NCBI GenBank assembly: GCA_022702935.2
Contig: JAKIML020000107.1
Span: 1 to 43,925 of the forward strand
Reading direction: 5' to 3'
Length of the DNA stretch: 43,925 nt
From: Bacillota bacterium
Lineage (GTDB): Bacteria; Bacillota; Clostridia; DSM-8532
Shown here: positions 16,143 to 25,299 of the stretch, in pieces
Position numbering within the stretch: position 1 is the first letter of the stretch
Layout of the letters: each line of letters starts with the position of its first letter
Position numbers and translations under genes: made by a program
Notes under the pieces: model-generated
Databases searched by the model: none
What the model saw: the letters and a program-made list of their open reading frames with translations, nothing else
Told to the model about the DNA's origin: nothing

Positions 16143-16170
16143 GGGGGCATCCTTTTGCTGTGATGCCCTC
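16143..16170 (+). terminator. Hairpin between alaS and the HIT gene
   Basis: GGGGGCATC (16143-16151) pairs with GATGCCCTC (16162-16170) over a 10-base loop. There is no T tract, so it is at most a partial terminator or an mRNA-stability element. Confidence 0.4.
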
Positions 16171-16202
16171 AATACCATTATAGAATACGGGAGTGAGTGG
16201 AA

Positions 16203-16547
16203 ATGGATAATTGCCTTTTCTGCAAGATTATCAAGGGTGAAATTCCCTCAAGCAAGGTCTACGAGGACGAGCATGTGCTGGCCTTCAAGGATATCAATCC
16301 TGCAGCGCCCGTACATGTTCTGGTGGTTCCCAAATTGCATATTGACAGCTTGGAAGGGCTTAATGATGAGAATGTTGAACAGGTGGTACCCATCCACAAA
16401 GCCATTAAAGAGGTTGCCAGGATTATGGGCATCAGCGAGTCGGGGTACAGGGTCATTGTCAATTGCGGCAAGGAAGCAGGGCAGACCGTGTTCCACTTGC
16501 ATTATCATGTCCTTGGCGGTGTAAAAATGGGGGAAAAGATCATATAA
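16203..16547 (+). CDS. HIT family nucleotide-binding hydrolase (HinT-like)
   Basis: 114 residues from the ATG at 16203. A GTG six bases earlier is too close to GGGAG to be used; the ATG has a 9-base spacing. The protein shows CLFCKIIKGEIPSSKVYEDE at the start and the histidine triad VFHLHYHVLGG near the end. HIT proteins of this type hydrolyse purine nucleoside phosphoramidates and AMP-lysyl compounds in the cytosol. Cys residues near the start may bind zinc, as in many Firmicute members. Placement between alaS and rpsU is common in Clostridia. Confidence 0.95.
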   Translation: MDNCLFCKIIKGEIPSSKVYEDEHVLAFKDINPAAPVHVLVVPKLHIDSLEGLNDENVEQVVPIHKAIKEVARIMGISESGYRVIVNCGKEAGQTVFHLHYHVLGGVKMGEKII

Positions 16548-16570
16548 TGGTGTTAGCTCGGAAAAATATG

Positions 16571-16600
16571 TTGACGCTATTAAAAGCACTATTATATAAT
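16571..16600 (+). promoter_or_regulatory. Sigma-A promoter of rpsU
   Basis: TTGACG at 16571-16576, an 18-base spacer and a perfect TATAAT at 16595-16600. It gives a leader of about 85 bases before rpsU, in which I see no clear regulatory fold. Confidence 0.8.
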
Positions 16601-16692
16601 AGAATACGTGCTGTAACATGGTTTACCATTCACACCGACTGGATAAATCCCCTGGCACGGCTGTACGTACGTAACAGAGGGGAGGGATAGAT

Positions 16693-16869
16693 GTGTCTGA
16701 AGTAAGAGTTAAGGAGAACGAATCCCTTGACAGTGCGCTTAAGAGATTTAAGAGACAATGTGCTAAGGCTGGCGTTCTCGCTGAAGTGAGGAAAAGAGAA
16801 CACTATGTCAAACCCAGCGTAAAGCGCAAGAAGAAGTCCGAGGCTGCGAGGAAGAGAAAGGCGAAGTAA
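16693..16869 (+). CDS. rpsU: Ribosomal protein bS21
   Basis: 58 residues, the usual length. The start is a GTG at 16693 with GGAGGGATAG before it; the ATG at 16691 is in another frame and stops at once. The sequence ([20 protein letters not shown], then a Lys/Arg-rich tail [15 protein letters not shown]) is a typical clostridial S21. It binds the 30S platform near the 3' end of 16S rRNA. yqeY follows after 12 bases, the conserved Firmicute order. Confidence 0.97.
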   Translation: MSEVRVKENESLDSALKRFKRQCAKAGVLAEVRKREHYVKPSVKRKKKSEAARKRKAK

Positions 16870-16881
16870 GGGGAGAGATTA

Positions 16882-17325
16882 ATGTCCCTTAAGGAAAGAT
16901 TGTTGAATGATTTGAAGGAGGCCATGAAGGACAAGGATGAGATTCGCAAGGATACCATCCAGCTCATTCGGGCGGCCGTCCTGAGAATCGAGAAAGACAA
17001 ACATATTACCCTTGATGATGAAGGGGTAAGTGATGTTCTGGTTAAAGAGTTGAAAAGTGCCCGGGATGCTCTGGTCGAGATAGAGAAGAGCGGTCGGGAG
17101 GACTTGATTCAAAAAGCCAACCGCCAAATCGAAATCATTCAACAGTATTTGCCGGAGCAGCTCTCTGAAGAACAACTAGAGGCTATTGTAAAAGAAGCCA
17201 TCCAAGAAACTGGCGCTCTATCCGTTAAAGATATGGGCAAGATCATGAAAGTGGTAATGCCCAAGATTAAAGGTAGGTCGGACGGTAATTTGGTCAATAC
17301 GGTAGTCAAAAAATTATTATCATAG
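16882..17325 (+). CDS. yqeY: YqeY / GatB-YqeY domain protein
   Basis: 147 residues, full length. The motif RKDTIQLIRAAV near residue 22 and the C-terminal MGKIMKVVMPKIKGRSDGN are typical of YqeY, which resembles the tRNA-binding tail domain of GatB. A role in translation or tRNA amidation is suspected but not proven. GGGGAGAG precedes the ATG. It is co-transcribed with rpsU, and a hairpin terminator follows at once. Confidence 0.95.
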   Translation: MSLKERLLNDLKEAMKDKDEIRKDTIQLIRAAVLRIEKDKHITLDDEGVSDVLVKELKSARDALVEIEKSGREDLIQKANRQIEIIQQYLPEQLSEEQLEAIVKEAIQETGALSVKDMGKIMKVVMPKIKGRSDGNLVNTVVKKLLS

Positions 17326-17329
17326 CCAT

Positions 17330-17357
17330 AAAGCCCGGAGTGATGACTTCGGGCTTT
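17330..17357 (+). terminator. Terminator after yqeY
   Basis: AAAGCCCG (17330-17337) pairs with CGGGCTTT (17350-17357); an inner AGT/ACT pairing extends the stem. The tail GTTATT is only moderately T-rich. Confidence 0.65.
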
Positions 17358-17398
17358 GTTATTACCGCTTTTTATCTTATTTACACGGGGATAAAACC

Positions 17399-19564
17399 AT
17401 GGAAAGTTACTATTTCGGAAATGGCAGACGATGGGTGCTGCCCGAGTCCATAACAGAGACTGCATTATCAGAAACGGATCTGCCAGGAATATTCATCAAG
17501 CTCCTGTCACAAAGGAATATTTCTTCTCTTCAAGAGGCCCAGGCCTTTCTCAATCCATCCCTGGAGCATCTGCATGATCCCTTTCTTCTCGACGGGATGG
17601 AAATTGCCGCAAACAGAATTGTACAAGCTATAGAGAACAAGGAAAAGATCCTGATATACGGTGACTACGATGTAGACGGGGTTTCGGCCACAGCCATCAT
17701 GGTCCGATATTTTCAGTCCCTGAATCTTCCCGTGGACTATTACATCCCTGATAGGGTGGATGAGGGCTACGGCATCAGTGAAGCGGGTATTGAGTACATA
17801 GGTTCCATGAATTACGATCTGATGATTACGGTGGACTGCGGCATTACGGCCCGTTTTCAGGTGGAAGCCATCTATGAGCGCTATTCCCAAAGAGGCCGCA
17901 GCATTGATATCATCATTACTGACCACCACCAGAGCAATGCCCAGTTCATGCCCGAGGCGCTGGTGGTCATTGACCCCCATGTCCCCGGGTGCAATTATCC
18001 GTTCAAGAACCTCTGCGGTGCAGGACTGGCCCTGAAGCTGGTTCATGCCGTGGGCCACAAGCTGGGCCATCCCGACAGGTTCATGGATTATCTGGATCTT
18101 GCCGCCCTTGCCACCATTGCGGATATTGTTGAATTAAAGGGCGAAAACCGAATTATCACGAAATATGGCATTGAAAAGATCATCAAAAACCCCTGCCTGG
18201 GCATGAAAGCGCTGCTTAAAGCCTCGGCGGCCTCACAAATGGACTCCTATCGGGTTTCCTTCGCCCTGGCACCCCGGGTGAATGCGGCGGGACGCATGGG
18301 GGATGCCAAGTGTGCTGTTGCGCTTTTTACCACCCAAGATGAGGCTGAGGCTGAAAAAATCGCCGAGCTTCTGAACCAATCCAATATAAGGCGCCAGGAG
18401 GTTCAGGATCAGATCTTTAAATCCGCTGTCGAAGCCATAGACAGGGATGAGCGTTACCAGAGGGAGAAAATTCTGGTGGTTTATGGCGAGGGCTGGCACC
18501 ATGGGGTCATTGGCATTGTGGCGTCCAAGCTGGTGGATCGATACCACAAGCCTGCCTTTGTGCTCTCCATTGAAGAAGATAAAGCCGTGGGCTCAGCGCG
18601 CAGCGTGGAAGGCTTTAACCTGTTTAATGCCATGGAGGCCCATGCCGATCTGCTGGTCAAGTTTGGCGGCCATGAACAGGCCGGGGGCCTAACCCTGCAA
18701 GCCCAGGATATTGAATATTTCAGAACCCGTATCAATGAATATGCCGAAAGAATGCTGGAGGAAGAGTTGCTTAAGCCGGCTCTTCAGGTGCAGCTCCTGG
18801 CCGGAAAAGGCGATATCAGCCTTGCCACAGCCAAGCTTCTCACCCGGTTGGAGCCCTTTGGCTCAGGTAACACCATGCCCCTGTTCTGTTATAGGGGAGC
18901 CACCCTGGTCAGTAAAAAAACCGTCGGAAATGGGAAACACCTCAAACTGACCCTGGATTTTGACGGCGAAAGGGCCGATGGTGTCTACTTCAACAAGGGA
19001 TATCTGGATGAGGGCATCTTTGAAGGCGACAGGGTGGATGTGGTCTTCACGCAGGAGATCAACCTTTGGCAGAACCAGGAATATTTACAGCTTAAGATAT
19101 GGGATATGCATCTGAACGAGACGGTTCTTGCACAGAACCGATTCCTTCTCAAGGCCGCCCGGCAGGTTGAATGTCTTGATTGTGACGAAAATAGCCTTTA
19201 TAATGGGATTATTGATAAAATCATCACTATTGATGATATAACTGTTAACAGGGACATCCTGGCTGTCATATACAGAAATATAGCCCGGATCGAAGATAAA
19301 GCCTTCACTCCGGCTGACCTGTTTGTGCAGGCAAGAATTCTTGCCAAAGAGACAAAAAAGCCTATTAACGGGTTCAAGTTTTTTGTGGCGCTGTTGGTTT
19401 TTGATGAGCTGGAGCTTATCTCCCTGGAGCTTCAGAGGAACGGCACCTATCGGATGAGTCGCCCCGAAGTGGTTTCAAAGGTTAACCTGGAGGAGTCCGA
19501 GATCCTTGAATGGGTTCGGCAGGCGGCGCAAGGCTTTATAGAAGACGGTGGTATGAATGATTGA
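17399..19564 (+). CDS. recJ: Single-stranded-DNA-specific exonuclease RecJ
   Basis: 721 residues. The DHH phosphoesterase motifs are visible in order: YGDYDVDGVSATA (about residues 82-94), DCGI (about 142), DHHQ (about 179) and, in the DHHA1 half, FGGHEQAGGL. The OB-fold and a C-terminal extension of about 150 residues follow, as in Firmicute RecJ. The enzyme degrades single-stranded DNA 5' to 3' in recombination and mismatch repair. There is no clear AGGAGG; ACGGGGATAAAACC precedes the ATG. The last codons overlap rel by 8 bases. Confidence 0.96.
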   Translation: MESYYFGNGRRWVLPESITETALSETDLPGIFIKLLSQRNISSLQEAQAFLNPSLEHLHDPFLLDGMEIAANRIVQAIENKEKILIYGDYDVDGVSATAIMVRYFQSLNLPVDYYIPDRVDEGYGISEAGIEYIGSMNYDLMITVDCGITARFQVEAIYERYSQRGRSIDIIITDHHQSNAQFMPEALVVIDPHVPGCNYPFKNLCGAGLALKLVHAVGHKLGHPDRFMDYLDLAALATIADIVELKGENRIITKYGIEKIIKNPCLGMKALLKASAASQMDSYRVSFALAPRVNAAGRMGDAKCAVALFTTQDEAEAEKIAELLNQSNIRRQEVQDQIFKSAVEAIDRDERYQREKILVVYGEGWHHGVIGIVASKLVDRYHKPAFVLSIEEDKAVGSARSVEGFNLFNAMEAHADLLVKFGGHEQAGGLTLQAQDIEYFRTRINEYAERMLEEELLKPALQVQLLAGKGDISLATAKLLTRLEPFGSGNTMPLFCYRGATLVSKKTVGNGKHLKLTLDFDGERADGVYFNKGYLDEGIFEGDRVDVVFTQEINLWQNQEYLQLKIWDMHLNETVLAQNRFLLKAARQVECLDCDENSLYNGIIDKIITIDDITVNRDILAVIYRNIARIEDKAFTPADLFVQARILAKETKKPINGFKFFVALLVFDELELISLELQRNGTYRMSRPEVVSKVNLEESEILEWVRQAAQGFIEDGGMND

Positions 19565-21740
19565 CGAATTCCTGCGTTTGAAGGAGTTGGTAGTTAAATA
19601 TAAGCCCAATGCCAATTTTGAGCTGATTGAGAAGGCCTATAACCTTTCCAAGCAGGCTCATGAGGGTCAGGAGCGCGTTTCAGGGGACCCCTACATCACC
19701 CATCCGGTGGAGGTAGGGTGTATTCTGGCTGAGCTCGAAATGGATGAAAGCTCCATCGCCGCAGGCATACTCCATGATACCATTGAGGATACCACCTTTA
19801 CCTATGAGCAAGTCAAAAAGGAGTTTGGTGAAGAGATCGCCGAGCTGGTGGACGGTGTCACCAAGCTCACAAAAATTCCCTACACCACAAAGCAGGAGAT
19901 CCAGGCCGAGAATTTCAGAAAAATGTTTCTGGCCATGGCCAAGGACATCCGGGTCATCATTATTAAGCTGGCCGATCGCCTCCATAATATGAGAACCCTG
20001 AAATTCATGAACAAGGACAAGCAAATCCAGAAGGCCCGTGAAACCATGGAAATCTATGCGCCCCTGGCCCATCGCCTTGGTATGCACAAGATTAAATGGG
20101 AGCTGGAGGATTTGAGCTTCCGCTATCTGGACGAGAAGAATTACTACGACCTGGTGGAGAAAATTGCAAAAAAGCGTCGTGAACGCGAGGAATATATCAA
20201 TAATATTATTGCTGATGTTGCCAAAAAGACCGAGGAAGTGGGCATTGAGGTCGATATAGAGGGTCGTCCCAAGCATCTTTACAGCATCTATAAAAAGATG
20301 AGCACCCAGAATAAGACCATTGATCAAATCTATGACCTTTTTGCCATACGTTTGATTGTTGACACAGTCAAGGACTGCTATACGGTGCTGGGGCTCATGC
20401 ATGAGCTCTTTAAGCCCATGCCGGGCCGTTTCAAGGACTATATCTCTATGCCCAAGCCCAACATGTATCAATCCCTTCACTCCACGGTTATCGGTCCCGA
20501 GGGTATCCCCTTTGAGGTTCAAATCAGAACCTGGGAGATGCACCGGGTGGCCGAGGTGGGTATTGCAGCCCATTGGCAGTACAAAGAAGGCGGCTCAGGA
20601 GAAAAAACCTATGCTGAAAAGCTGTCCTGGTTGAGGCAGATGATTGATTGGCAGAAGGATGCCCGGGACGCCGATGAATTCATGGAAAACCTTAAGATTG
20701 ACCTGTTTACCGACGAGGTCTTCGTCTTTACCCCCAAGGGGGATGTGAAGAACCTCAAGGCGGGCTCCAACCCCATTGACTTTGCCTATTCCATTCACAG
20801 CGCCATAGGTAATCGTATGATAGGCGCCAAGGTCAATGGCCGCATTGTCAATCTGGACTATGAGCTTAAGAACGGCGATATTGTTGAAATCATCACCTCG
20901 GGCGCCAGCAACGGCCCCAGCCGGGACTGGCTGAAAATCGCCAAGACCTCACAGGCCAGGAATAAGATCAACCAGTGGTTCAAGAAGGAAAAACGCGAAG
21001 AGAATGTTGAAATGGGAAGGACCATCTTTGAAAAAGAGGTTAAAAAGAATGGTCTTACCATGTCTCAGGTCTTAAAGAGCGAGTCCCTTGACGGAATTAT
21101 AAAGAAATACAGCTTCCATAATATTGACGATCTCTATGCCGCCATTGCCCTTGGGGCCATTACTGCGGCCAAGATTGTCTCCCGTCTGAAGGAGGAGTAC
21201 AGAAAAACCCTGCCTCCCGAGGAGCAGACCAACATGCTTCTTGACCAGATCGAAAAGGAAAGCAAAAAGAAAAGTAAAACAGTACCCGACAGCGGTATTG
21301 TGGTTAAGGGTATTGACAACTGTCTGGTCAGGCTTTCCCGTTGCTGCAACCCGGTTCCGGGAGACGATATTGTGGGTTATATCACCAGGGGCAGGGGTGT
21401 TTCGGTTCACCGCAGCGACTGTCCCAATATGAAGAATATCATTATTGACGGGGATGCCCGTCTCATAGATGTTTACTGGTATCAGAGCGTTTCGCCCAAT
21501 GTTTCCTATCTGGCTGAAATCACCTTAAAGGCCCATGACAGACCCGGTCTGCTGGTTGAGATCACCAATGCTATCGGTGAATCCCGCATTCCTCTGCGGG
21601 CCATCAATGCCCGTACCGTCAAGGACATGACGGTGGTTATGCATATGACCCTGGAGATTAATAACACCGAGCAATTGGACAGGATCATTGCTAAAATGAG
21701 CCGCATCAAGGACGTGTTCGAGATTTCGCGTAATAAATAG
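19557..21740 (+). CDS. rel: Bifunctional (p)ppGpp synthetase/hydrolase Rel
   Basis: 727 residues with all Rel domains: an HD hydrolase domain with HDTIED at residues 73-78, the synthetase domain (YDLFAIRLIV near 260), a TGS domain (VFVFTPKGDVKNLKAGS near 385), a helical/zinc-finger region with SRCCNPVPGDDIVGYIT and a C-terminal ACT domain. Both active sites look intact, so it can make and break (p)ppGpp. Its ATG lies inside the end of recJ, so translation is coupled. The recJ-rel-dtd order is standard in Firmicutes. Confidence 0.97.
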   Translation: MIDEFLRLKELVVKYKPNANFELIEKAYNLSKQAHEGQERVSGDPYITHPVEVGCILAELEMDESSIAAGILHDTIEDTTFTYEQVKKEFGEEIAELVDGVTKLTKIPYTTKQEIQAENFRKMFLAMAKDIRVIIIKLADRLHNMRTLKFMNKDKQIQKARETMEIYAPLAHRLGMHKIKWELEDLSFRYLDEKNYYDLVEKIAKKRREREEYINNIIADVAKKTEEVGIEVDIEGRPKHLYSIYKKMSTQNKTIDQIYDLFAIRLIVDTVKDCYTVLGLMHELFKPMPGRFKDYISMPKPNMYQSLHSTVIGPEGIPFEVQIRTWEMHRVAEVGIAAHWQYKEGGSGEKTYAEKLSWLRQMIDWQKDARDADEFMENLKIDLFTDEVFVFTPKGDVKNLKAGSNPIDFAYSIHSAIGNRMIGAKVNGRIVNLDYELKNGDIVEIITSGASNGPSRDWLKIAKTSQARNKINQWFKKEKREENVEMGRTIFEKEVKKNGLTMSQVLKSESLDGIIKKYSFHNIDDLYAAIALGAITAAKIVSRLKEEYRKTLPPEEQTNMLLDQIEKESKKKSKTVPDSGIVVKGIDNCLVRLSRCCNPVPGDDIVGYITRGRGVSVHRSDCPNMKNIIIDGDARLIDVYWYQSVSPNVSYLAEITLKAHDRPGLLVEITNAIGESRIPLRAINARTVKDMTVVMHMTLEINNTEQLDRIIAKMSRIKDVFEISRNK

Positions 21741-21805
21741 GGTATGGGGCCTTGGCTTTTACCAAAGACTAAAAGTAATACTTTTGAGGATAAGGAGCTT
21801 CTGAC

Positions 21806-22258
21806 ATGCGCGCAGTAGTGCAAAGAGTCTCACAGGCTTCGGTTCGAGTTGAGGGAAAAATCACGGGAGAGATCCAAAAGGGCCTTCTGGTTCTTCTCGG
21901 GGTAGGTCAGGGTGATAATGAAAAGGACATGACCTATCTGGCCGATAAAATTGTAAACCTGCGTATTTTTGATGATGCCGAGGGTAAAATGAACCTGTCA
22001 TTGCTGGATGTGGGCGGAAGCCTGCTGGTGGTTTCCCAGTTCACCTTGTTTGGGGATTGCCGAAAGGGCAAGCGGCCCAGTTATACTGATGCCGCCCGGC
22101 CTGAGGAGGCGCGCTGGCTCTATGAGGATTTCATGGCCTATGTAAAGGACACCTATGGGATACAGGTAGAGGCAGGAATCTTCCAGGCCATGATGGATGT
22201 GAGCCTTACCAATGAAGGGCCCGTAACTCTGCTTCTGGACAGCCGAAAGACCTTCTAG
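21806..22258 (+). CDS. dtd: D-aminoacyl-tRNA deacylase
   Basis: 150 residues, normal length. Family motifs are present: [17 protein letters not shown] at the N-terminus, [17 protein letters not shown] in the middle and [11 protein letters not shown] at the end (the Gly-cisPro-like signature of DTD). It releases D-amino acids and glycine from mischarged tRNA. AAGGAG lies before the ATG. It lies 65 bases after rel with no terminator in between. Confidence 0.97.
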   Translation: MRAVVQRVSQASVRVEGKITGEIQKGLLVLLGVGQGDNEKDMTYLADKIVNLRIFDDAEGKMNLSLLDVGGSLLVVSQFTLFGDCRKGKRPSYTDAARPEEARWLYEDFMAYVKDTYGIQVEAGIFQAMMDVSLTNEGPVTLLLDSRKTF

Positions 22259-22287
22259 AATAAGTATAAAGAGTAAGGAAGGATTTA

Positions 22288-22905
22288 ATGGAATATATAA
22301 GACTTTCCCGCGGATTATTTGATTCCAATTGCTATATTCTCATAGATAATAACGAATGCGCCATTATCGACGCTGGCGTGGAAGCCCAGCAGATTATGGA
22401 GGTTCTCCAGGATAAAGGACTTACTGCACGGTATATTATCCTGACCCATGGTCATTTGGATCATATTCATCATGTGGATGCCATTCAAAAGGCCACCGGC
22501 GCGGAGATTTGCCTCCATGAGGAAGAGCTGGAGCTTTACGCGAATAATGCCTATAACGGTTATGATATGTTTCCCATGATCACACCCCATGAGCATCCTA
22601 AGCCCCACAGGCTCTTAAAGCATGGGGACAGGCTGCCCTTTGGCCAGGGAGAGCTGGAGATCATTCATACACCCGGCCATTCACAGGGCTCCATTTCGGT
22701 GCTGTGGGGTAATCAGCTCTTTACCGGTGATACCCTTTTTGCCCAATCGGTAGGCCGGACCGACCTCTATGGCGGAAGCGGGCGAAAGATACTGGAATCC
22801 ATCAGAAATCGCCTTTATACCCTTCCGGAGGATTGTACTGTTCATCCGGGCCATGGCGGATCCACCACTATTGGCTATGAAAGAGAGCATAATCCCTATG
22901 CCTGA
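22288..22905 (+). CDS. MBL-fold hydrolase (glyoxalase II-like)
   Basis: 205 residues with the complete metal-binding set of the metallo-beta-lactamase fold: THGHLDHIHH, HTPGHSQGS, GDTLF and a final HPGHGGSTTIGYE. This is the YcbL/glyoxalase-II-like family that commonly sits beside rel-dtd in Firmicutes. It probably hydrolyses a thioester, but the substrate is unknown. GGAAGG precedes the ATG. Its last codons overlap the presumed hemZ start. Confidence 0.93.
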   Translation: MEYIRLSRGLFDSNCYILIDNNECAIIDAGVEAQQIMEVLQDKGLTARYIILTHGHLDHIHHVDAIQKATGAEICLHEEELELYANNAYNGYDMFPMITPHEHPKPHRLLKHGDRLPFGQGELEIIHTPGHSQGSISVLWGNQLFTGDTLFAQSVGRTDLYGGSGRKILESIRNRLYTLPEDCTVHPGHGGSTTIGYEREHNPYA

Positions 22906-24484
22906 TCAAGTTTTATTTGTATTTATTGAAGGCTTAGCCATGGAAATGGAGGCGTGGGAGCTTATACGCCTCTTTTTTGATGCGGATTCCATTCGCTTTA
23001 TTGAAAATGGGCTGGATGCTCCCAACCCTTCTTTGCGGGTCAATGCCGCTGAACTGGGCAAGGGGCCCTTGAACGCCAGTCTTCTTGTGGTCAGGACCCA
23101 GGAGGATGAGGCGGGCTGGACCTGCTCAGTGTCCTTTTTTGCGGACATTGACAATGTCAGGGCACTCCATGAGGGGCTGGCCCTTCAAAGGACACCCCAT
23201 TGTTTCCATACCCGCACCATATCTCGCGCTGAAACAGAAAAACCCGGAGGAAGACTTTCAGGCAACCACAAAATCCTTGCGGGTGCCTGTATCTATGAGT
23301 TGCTTTCACAGTACACGGGTAAAAAGCTCCCCTACGGCTCCTTAACCGGCATCAGGCCTGTCAAGCTGGCCATGCAATGCCTGGAAGACGGTATGGATAA
23401 AAGCATAAGTCTTAAGCATCTGATGTCAGCCACAGGCATGAGCGCCCAAAAGGCCGAACTCATCTGGAATGTGGCCCAGGTGGAGTATCCCTTAATCCGC
23501 GAGCAGCCCAAAAGGTATCATCTGTATGTGGGAATTCCTTTTTGCTTAAGCCGCTGCCTTTATTGTTCCTTTACCTCCTACCCTGTCAAAGGCTTTGAGC
23601 ATCTCATTGCCGACTACATGGACGCCCTGGAAAAGGAAGCGGCGGTTATTTCCCAATGGGTGCGGGAGGGGGAGATGAAGCTAGGATCGGTGTATATCGG
23701 CGGGGGAACCCCTACAGCCCTGGATGAGCGCCACTTTCGAATTCTCCTGGATTTCCTGACCCGATATTTCCCCATACATGGCAATGAGTTTACCGTTGAA
23801 GCGGGGAGACCCGATTCCATCACAAGGGAAAAGCTTAAGACCATGAAGAAATACGGGGTGTCCCGTATCAGTATCAATCCCCAGACCATGAACGACAAAA
23901 CCCTCAGGCTCATAGGCCGGAATCACACCTCCGAGGATATTGAAGAGAAGTTTGCCTTGGCCAGGGAAATGGGCTTTGACCATATTAATATGGATGTTAT
24001 CGCCGGACTGCCCGGTGAGGATGAGGCCATGTTCAGAACCACTCTGGATAGAATAGAAGCCATGAGGCCAGAGGGACTCACGGTTCATACCATGTCCATC
24101 AAGCGAGCCTCCAGGCTCCGGGAAGCCAAGGACGCCTTTACCGCCGCCAAGGACGAGGTGGTGGAAGCCATGATTAATGAGGCGGCCCAATCAGCCCGAA
24201 AAATGGGCATGCGGCCCTATTACCTCTATCGTCAGAAGAACATCCTGGCCAATCTTGAAAACACGGGCTATGCCCTGCCTGGACGGGAGTGCCAGTATAA
24301 TATACAGACCATGGAGGAAAGGCAGACCATCCTGGCCCTGGGGGCTGGAGCCATTTCCAAATTCGTCCTTCCGGGCGGACGGATTGAGCGCCACTTTAAC
24401 CTTAAAGAAGTAGGCCTTTACATTAAGCGCATCGATGAAATGATAGAAAAAAAGAAGCAGTATTTTGCGGGACAGGTAACTTAA
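22898..24484 (+). CDS. hemZ: HemZ, coproporphyrinogen-dehydrogenase-like radical SAM protein
   Basis: 528 residues from the ATG at 22898 (MPDQVLFVFIEG); an ATG at 22877 is an alternative. The frame is open further upstream but overlaps the MBL gene. The radical SAM motif CLSRCLYC lies near residues 215-222, preceded by a HemZ-specific N-terminal domain of about 200 residues. The motif GGGTPTALDE follows, then a HemN-like region. It belongs to the HemN family and is called HemZ in Firmicutes. True coproporphyrinogen oxidase activity is unproven for many members. Confidence 0.92.
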   Translation: MPDQVLFVFIEGLAMEMEAWELIRLFFDADSIRFIENGLDAPNPSLRVNAAELGKGPLNASLLVVRTQEDEAGWTCSVSFFADIDNVRALHEGLALQRTPHCFHTRTISRAETEKPGGRLSGNHKILAGACIYELLSQYTGKKLPYGSLTGIRPVKLAMQCLEDGMDKSISLKHLMSATGMSAQKAELIWNVAQVEYPLIREQPKRYHLYVGIPFCLSRCLYCSFTSYPVKGFEHLIADYMDALEKEAAVISQWVREGEMKLGSVYIGGGTPTALDERHFRILLDFLTRYFPIHGNEFTVEAGRPDSITREKLKTMKKYGVSRISINPQTMNDKTLRLIGRNHTSEDIEEKFALAREMGFDHINMDVIAGLPGEDEAMFRTTLDRIEAMRPEGLTVHTMSIKRASRLREAKDAFTAAKDEVVEAMINEAAQSARKMGMRPYYLYRQKNILANLENTGYALPGRECQYNIQTMEERQTILALGAGAISKFVLPGGRIERHFNLKEVGLYIKRIDEMIEKKKQYFAGQVT

Positions 24485-24486
24485 AA

Positions 24487-24584
24487 TAAGAGCCATAATA
24501 TTCTCATCCTCTTGCTGCCCTCGTGGCAGGAAGTTGTTAATGCGCCTGCTTAAGGCATATCAGATGAGAACATCATGGCTTTAT
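24487..24584 (-). terminator. Long nested inverted repeat between hemZ and the flavin reductase gene
   Basis: 24487-24508 and 24563-24584 form arms of 22 bases. On the minus strand most of the mismatches become G-U pairs, and the helix is followed by TTATTTT. A second hairpin (CTTGCTGCC with GGCAGGAAG, 24511-24533) sits in the loop. It looks like a large terminator for the leftward flavin reductase gene. A decayed mobile element is the alternative. Confidence 0.5.
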
Positions 24585-24631
24585 ATCAGGTTTTAAGTAA
24601 AATACTGCTTCTTCCCAAGTGGCTTCGGGGG

Positions 24632-25150
24632 TTATTTCCCGGAGTTTTCTTTGATGCTCAGAATTTCACCCACGTACATTCTGTGAAAATCCCCGTTGAG
24701 GTAGTTCTTAATGATATTGGGGTCCAGGAAATGATCGGGATTAAGATCCTGATAATAGAGCTTTTTGCACTCAATAATGAGCCTGGACTGCTCAAAGCCC
24801 GTAGCGCCATGCTCCAGTGCAAAGGGGGTGAGGCCTGTTTCCTTGGTCTTGTCAATGTCCCGCCCGGATTTCTGGCCGCAGAGGTTCAGGACGCTTCGGT
24901 ATTCCTGGGAGAAGAAGTTAAGGGAGAAGGTCTCATTTTTCTCCATAAACTCATAGGTATAGCGTGAGGGACGCACAAACACAAAGCAGACATTCTTGTG
25001 CCACAGAACGCCCAGCCCGCCCCAGCTTGCCGTCATCATATTAAAGTGGTCGGGACCTCCGGCGGTAATCAGCATCCAGTCCTGTCCGATAAGGGAAAAG
25101 ACATTGTCTGTCAAGCTCTTGGGTTCCAGGGGAAGAAATGTGCTCATCAT
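24632..25150 (-). CDS. Flavin reductase-like FMN-binding protein
   Basis: 172 residues. MTASWGGLGVLWHKNVCFVF and RPSRYTYEFMEKNETFSLNF are typical of the FMN-binding split-barrel flavin reductase family common in anaerobes. The N-terminal half binds FMN; the partner protein is unknown. AAGGAG lies 8 bases before the ATG. A promoter lies at 25185-25214. The gene is convergent with hemZ. Confidence 0.9.
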   Translation of the reverse strand: MMSTFLPLEPKSLTDNVFSLIGQDWMLITAGGPDHFNMMTASWGGLGVLWHKNVCFVFVRPSRYTYEFMEKNETFSLNFFSQEYRSVLNLCGQKSGRDIDKTKETGLTPFALEHGATGFEQSRLIIECKKLYYQDLNPDHFLDPNIIKNYLNGDFHRMYVGEILSIKENSGK

Positions 25151-25184
25151 ATCTCAACTCCTTTGATTCTTTTACTTTTGGTAT

Positions 25185-25214
25185 AGTATACCACGAGCAT
25201 GTCTCTAAGGACAA
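25185..25214 (-). promoter_or_regulatory. Promoter of the flavin reductase gene
   Basis: On the minus strand TTGTCC (25214-25209), an 18-base spacer and TATACT (25190-25185), about 35 bases before the start. Confidence 0.6.
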
Positions 25215-25299
25215 ATATACCCAGATCATATAAAGATATCAGGCAATAAATCCTATGTACGCCCTCTTCTGAATAGAATGAAGGGGGGAGGATGGAGCT

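Noticed and set aside
22769-22897. Extended N-terminus of HemZ
   Set aside because: The frame is open here but lies within the MBL hydrolase gene and reads an Arg/Pro-rich sequence unlike the family start; MPDQVLF at 22898 is preferred.
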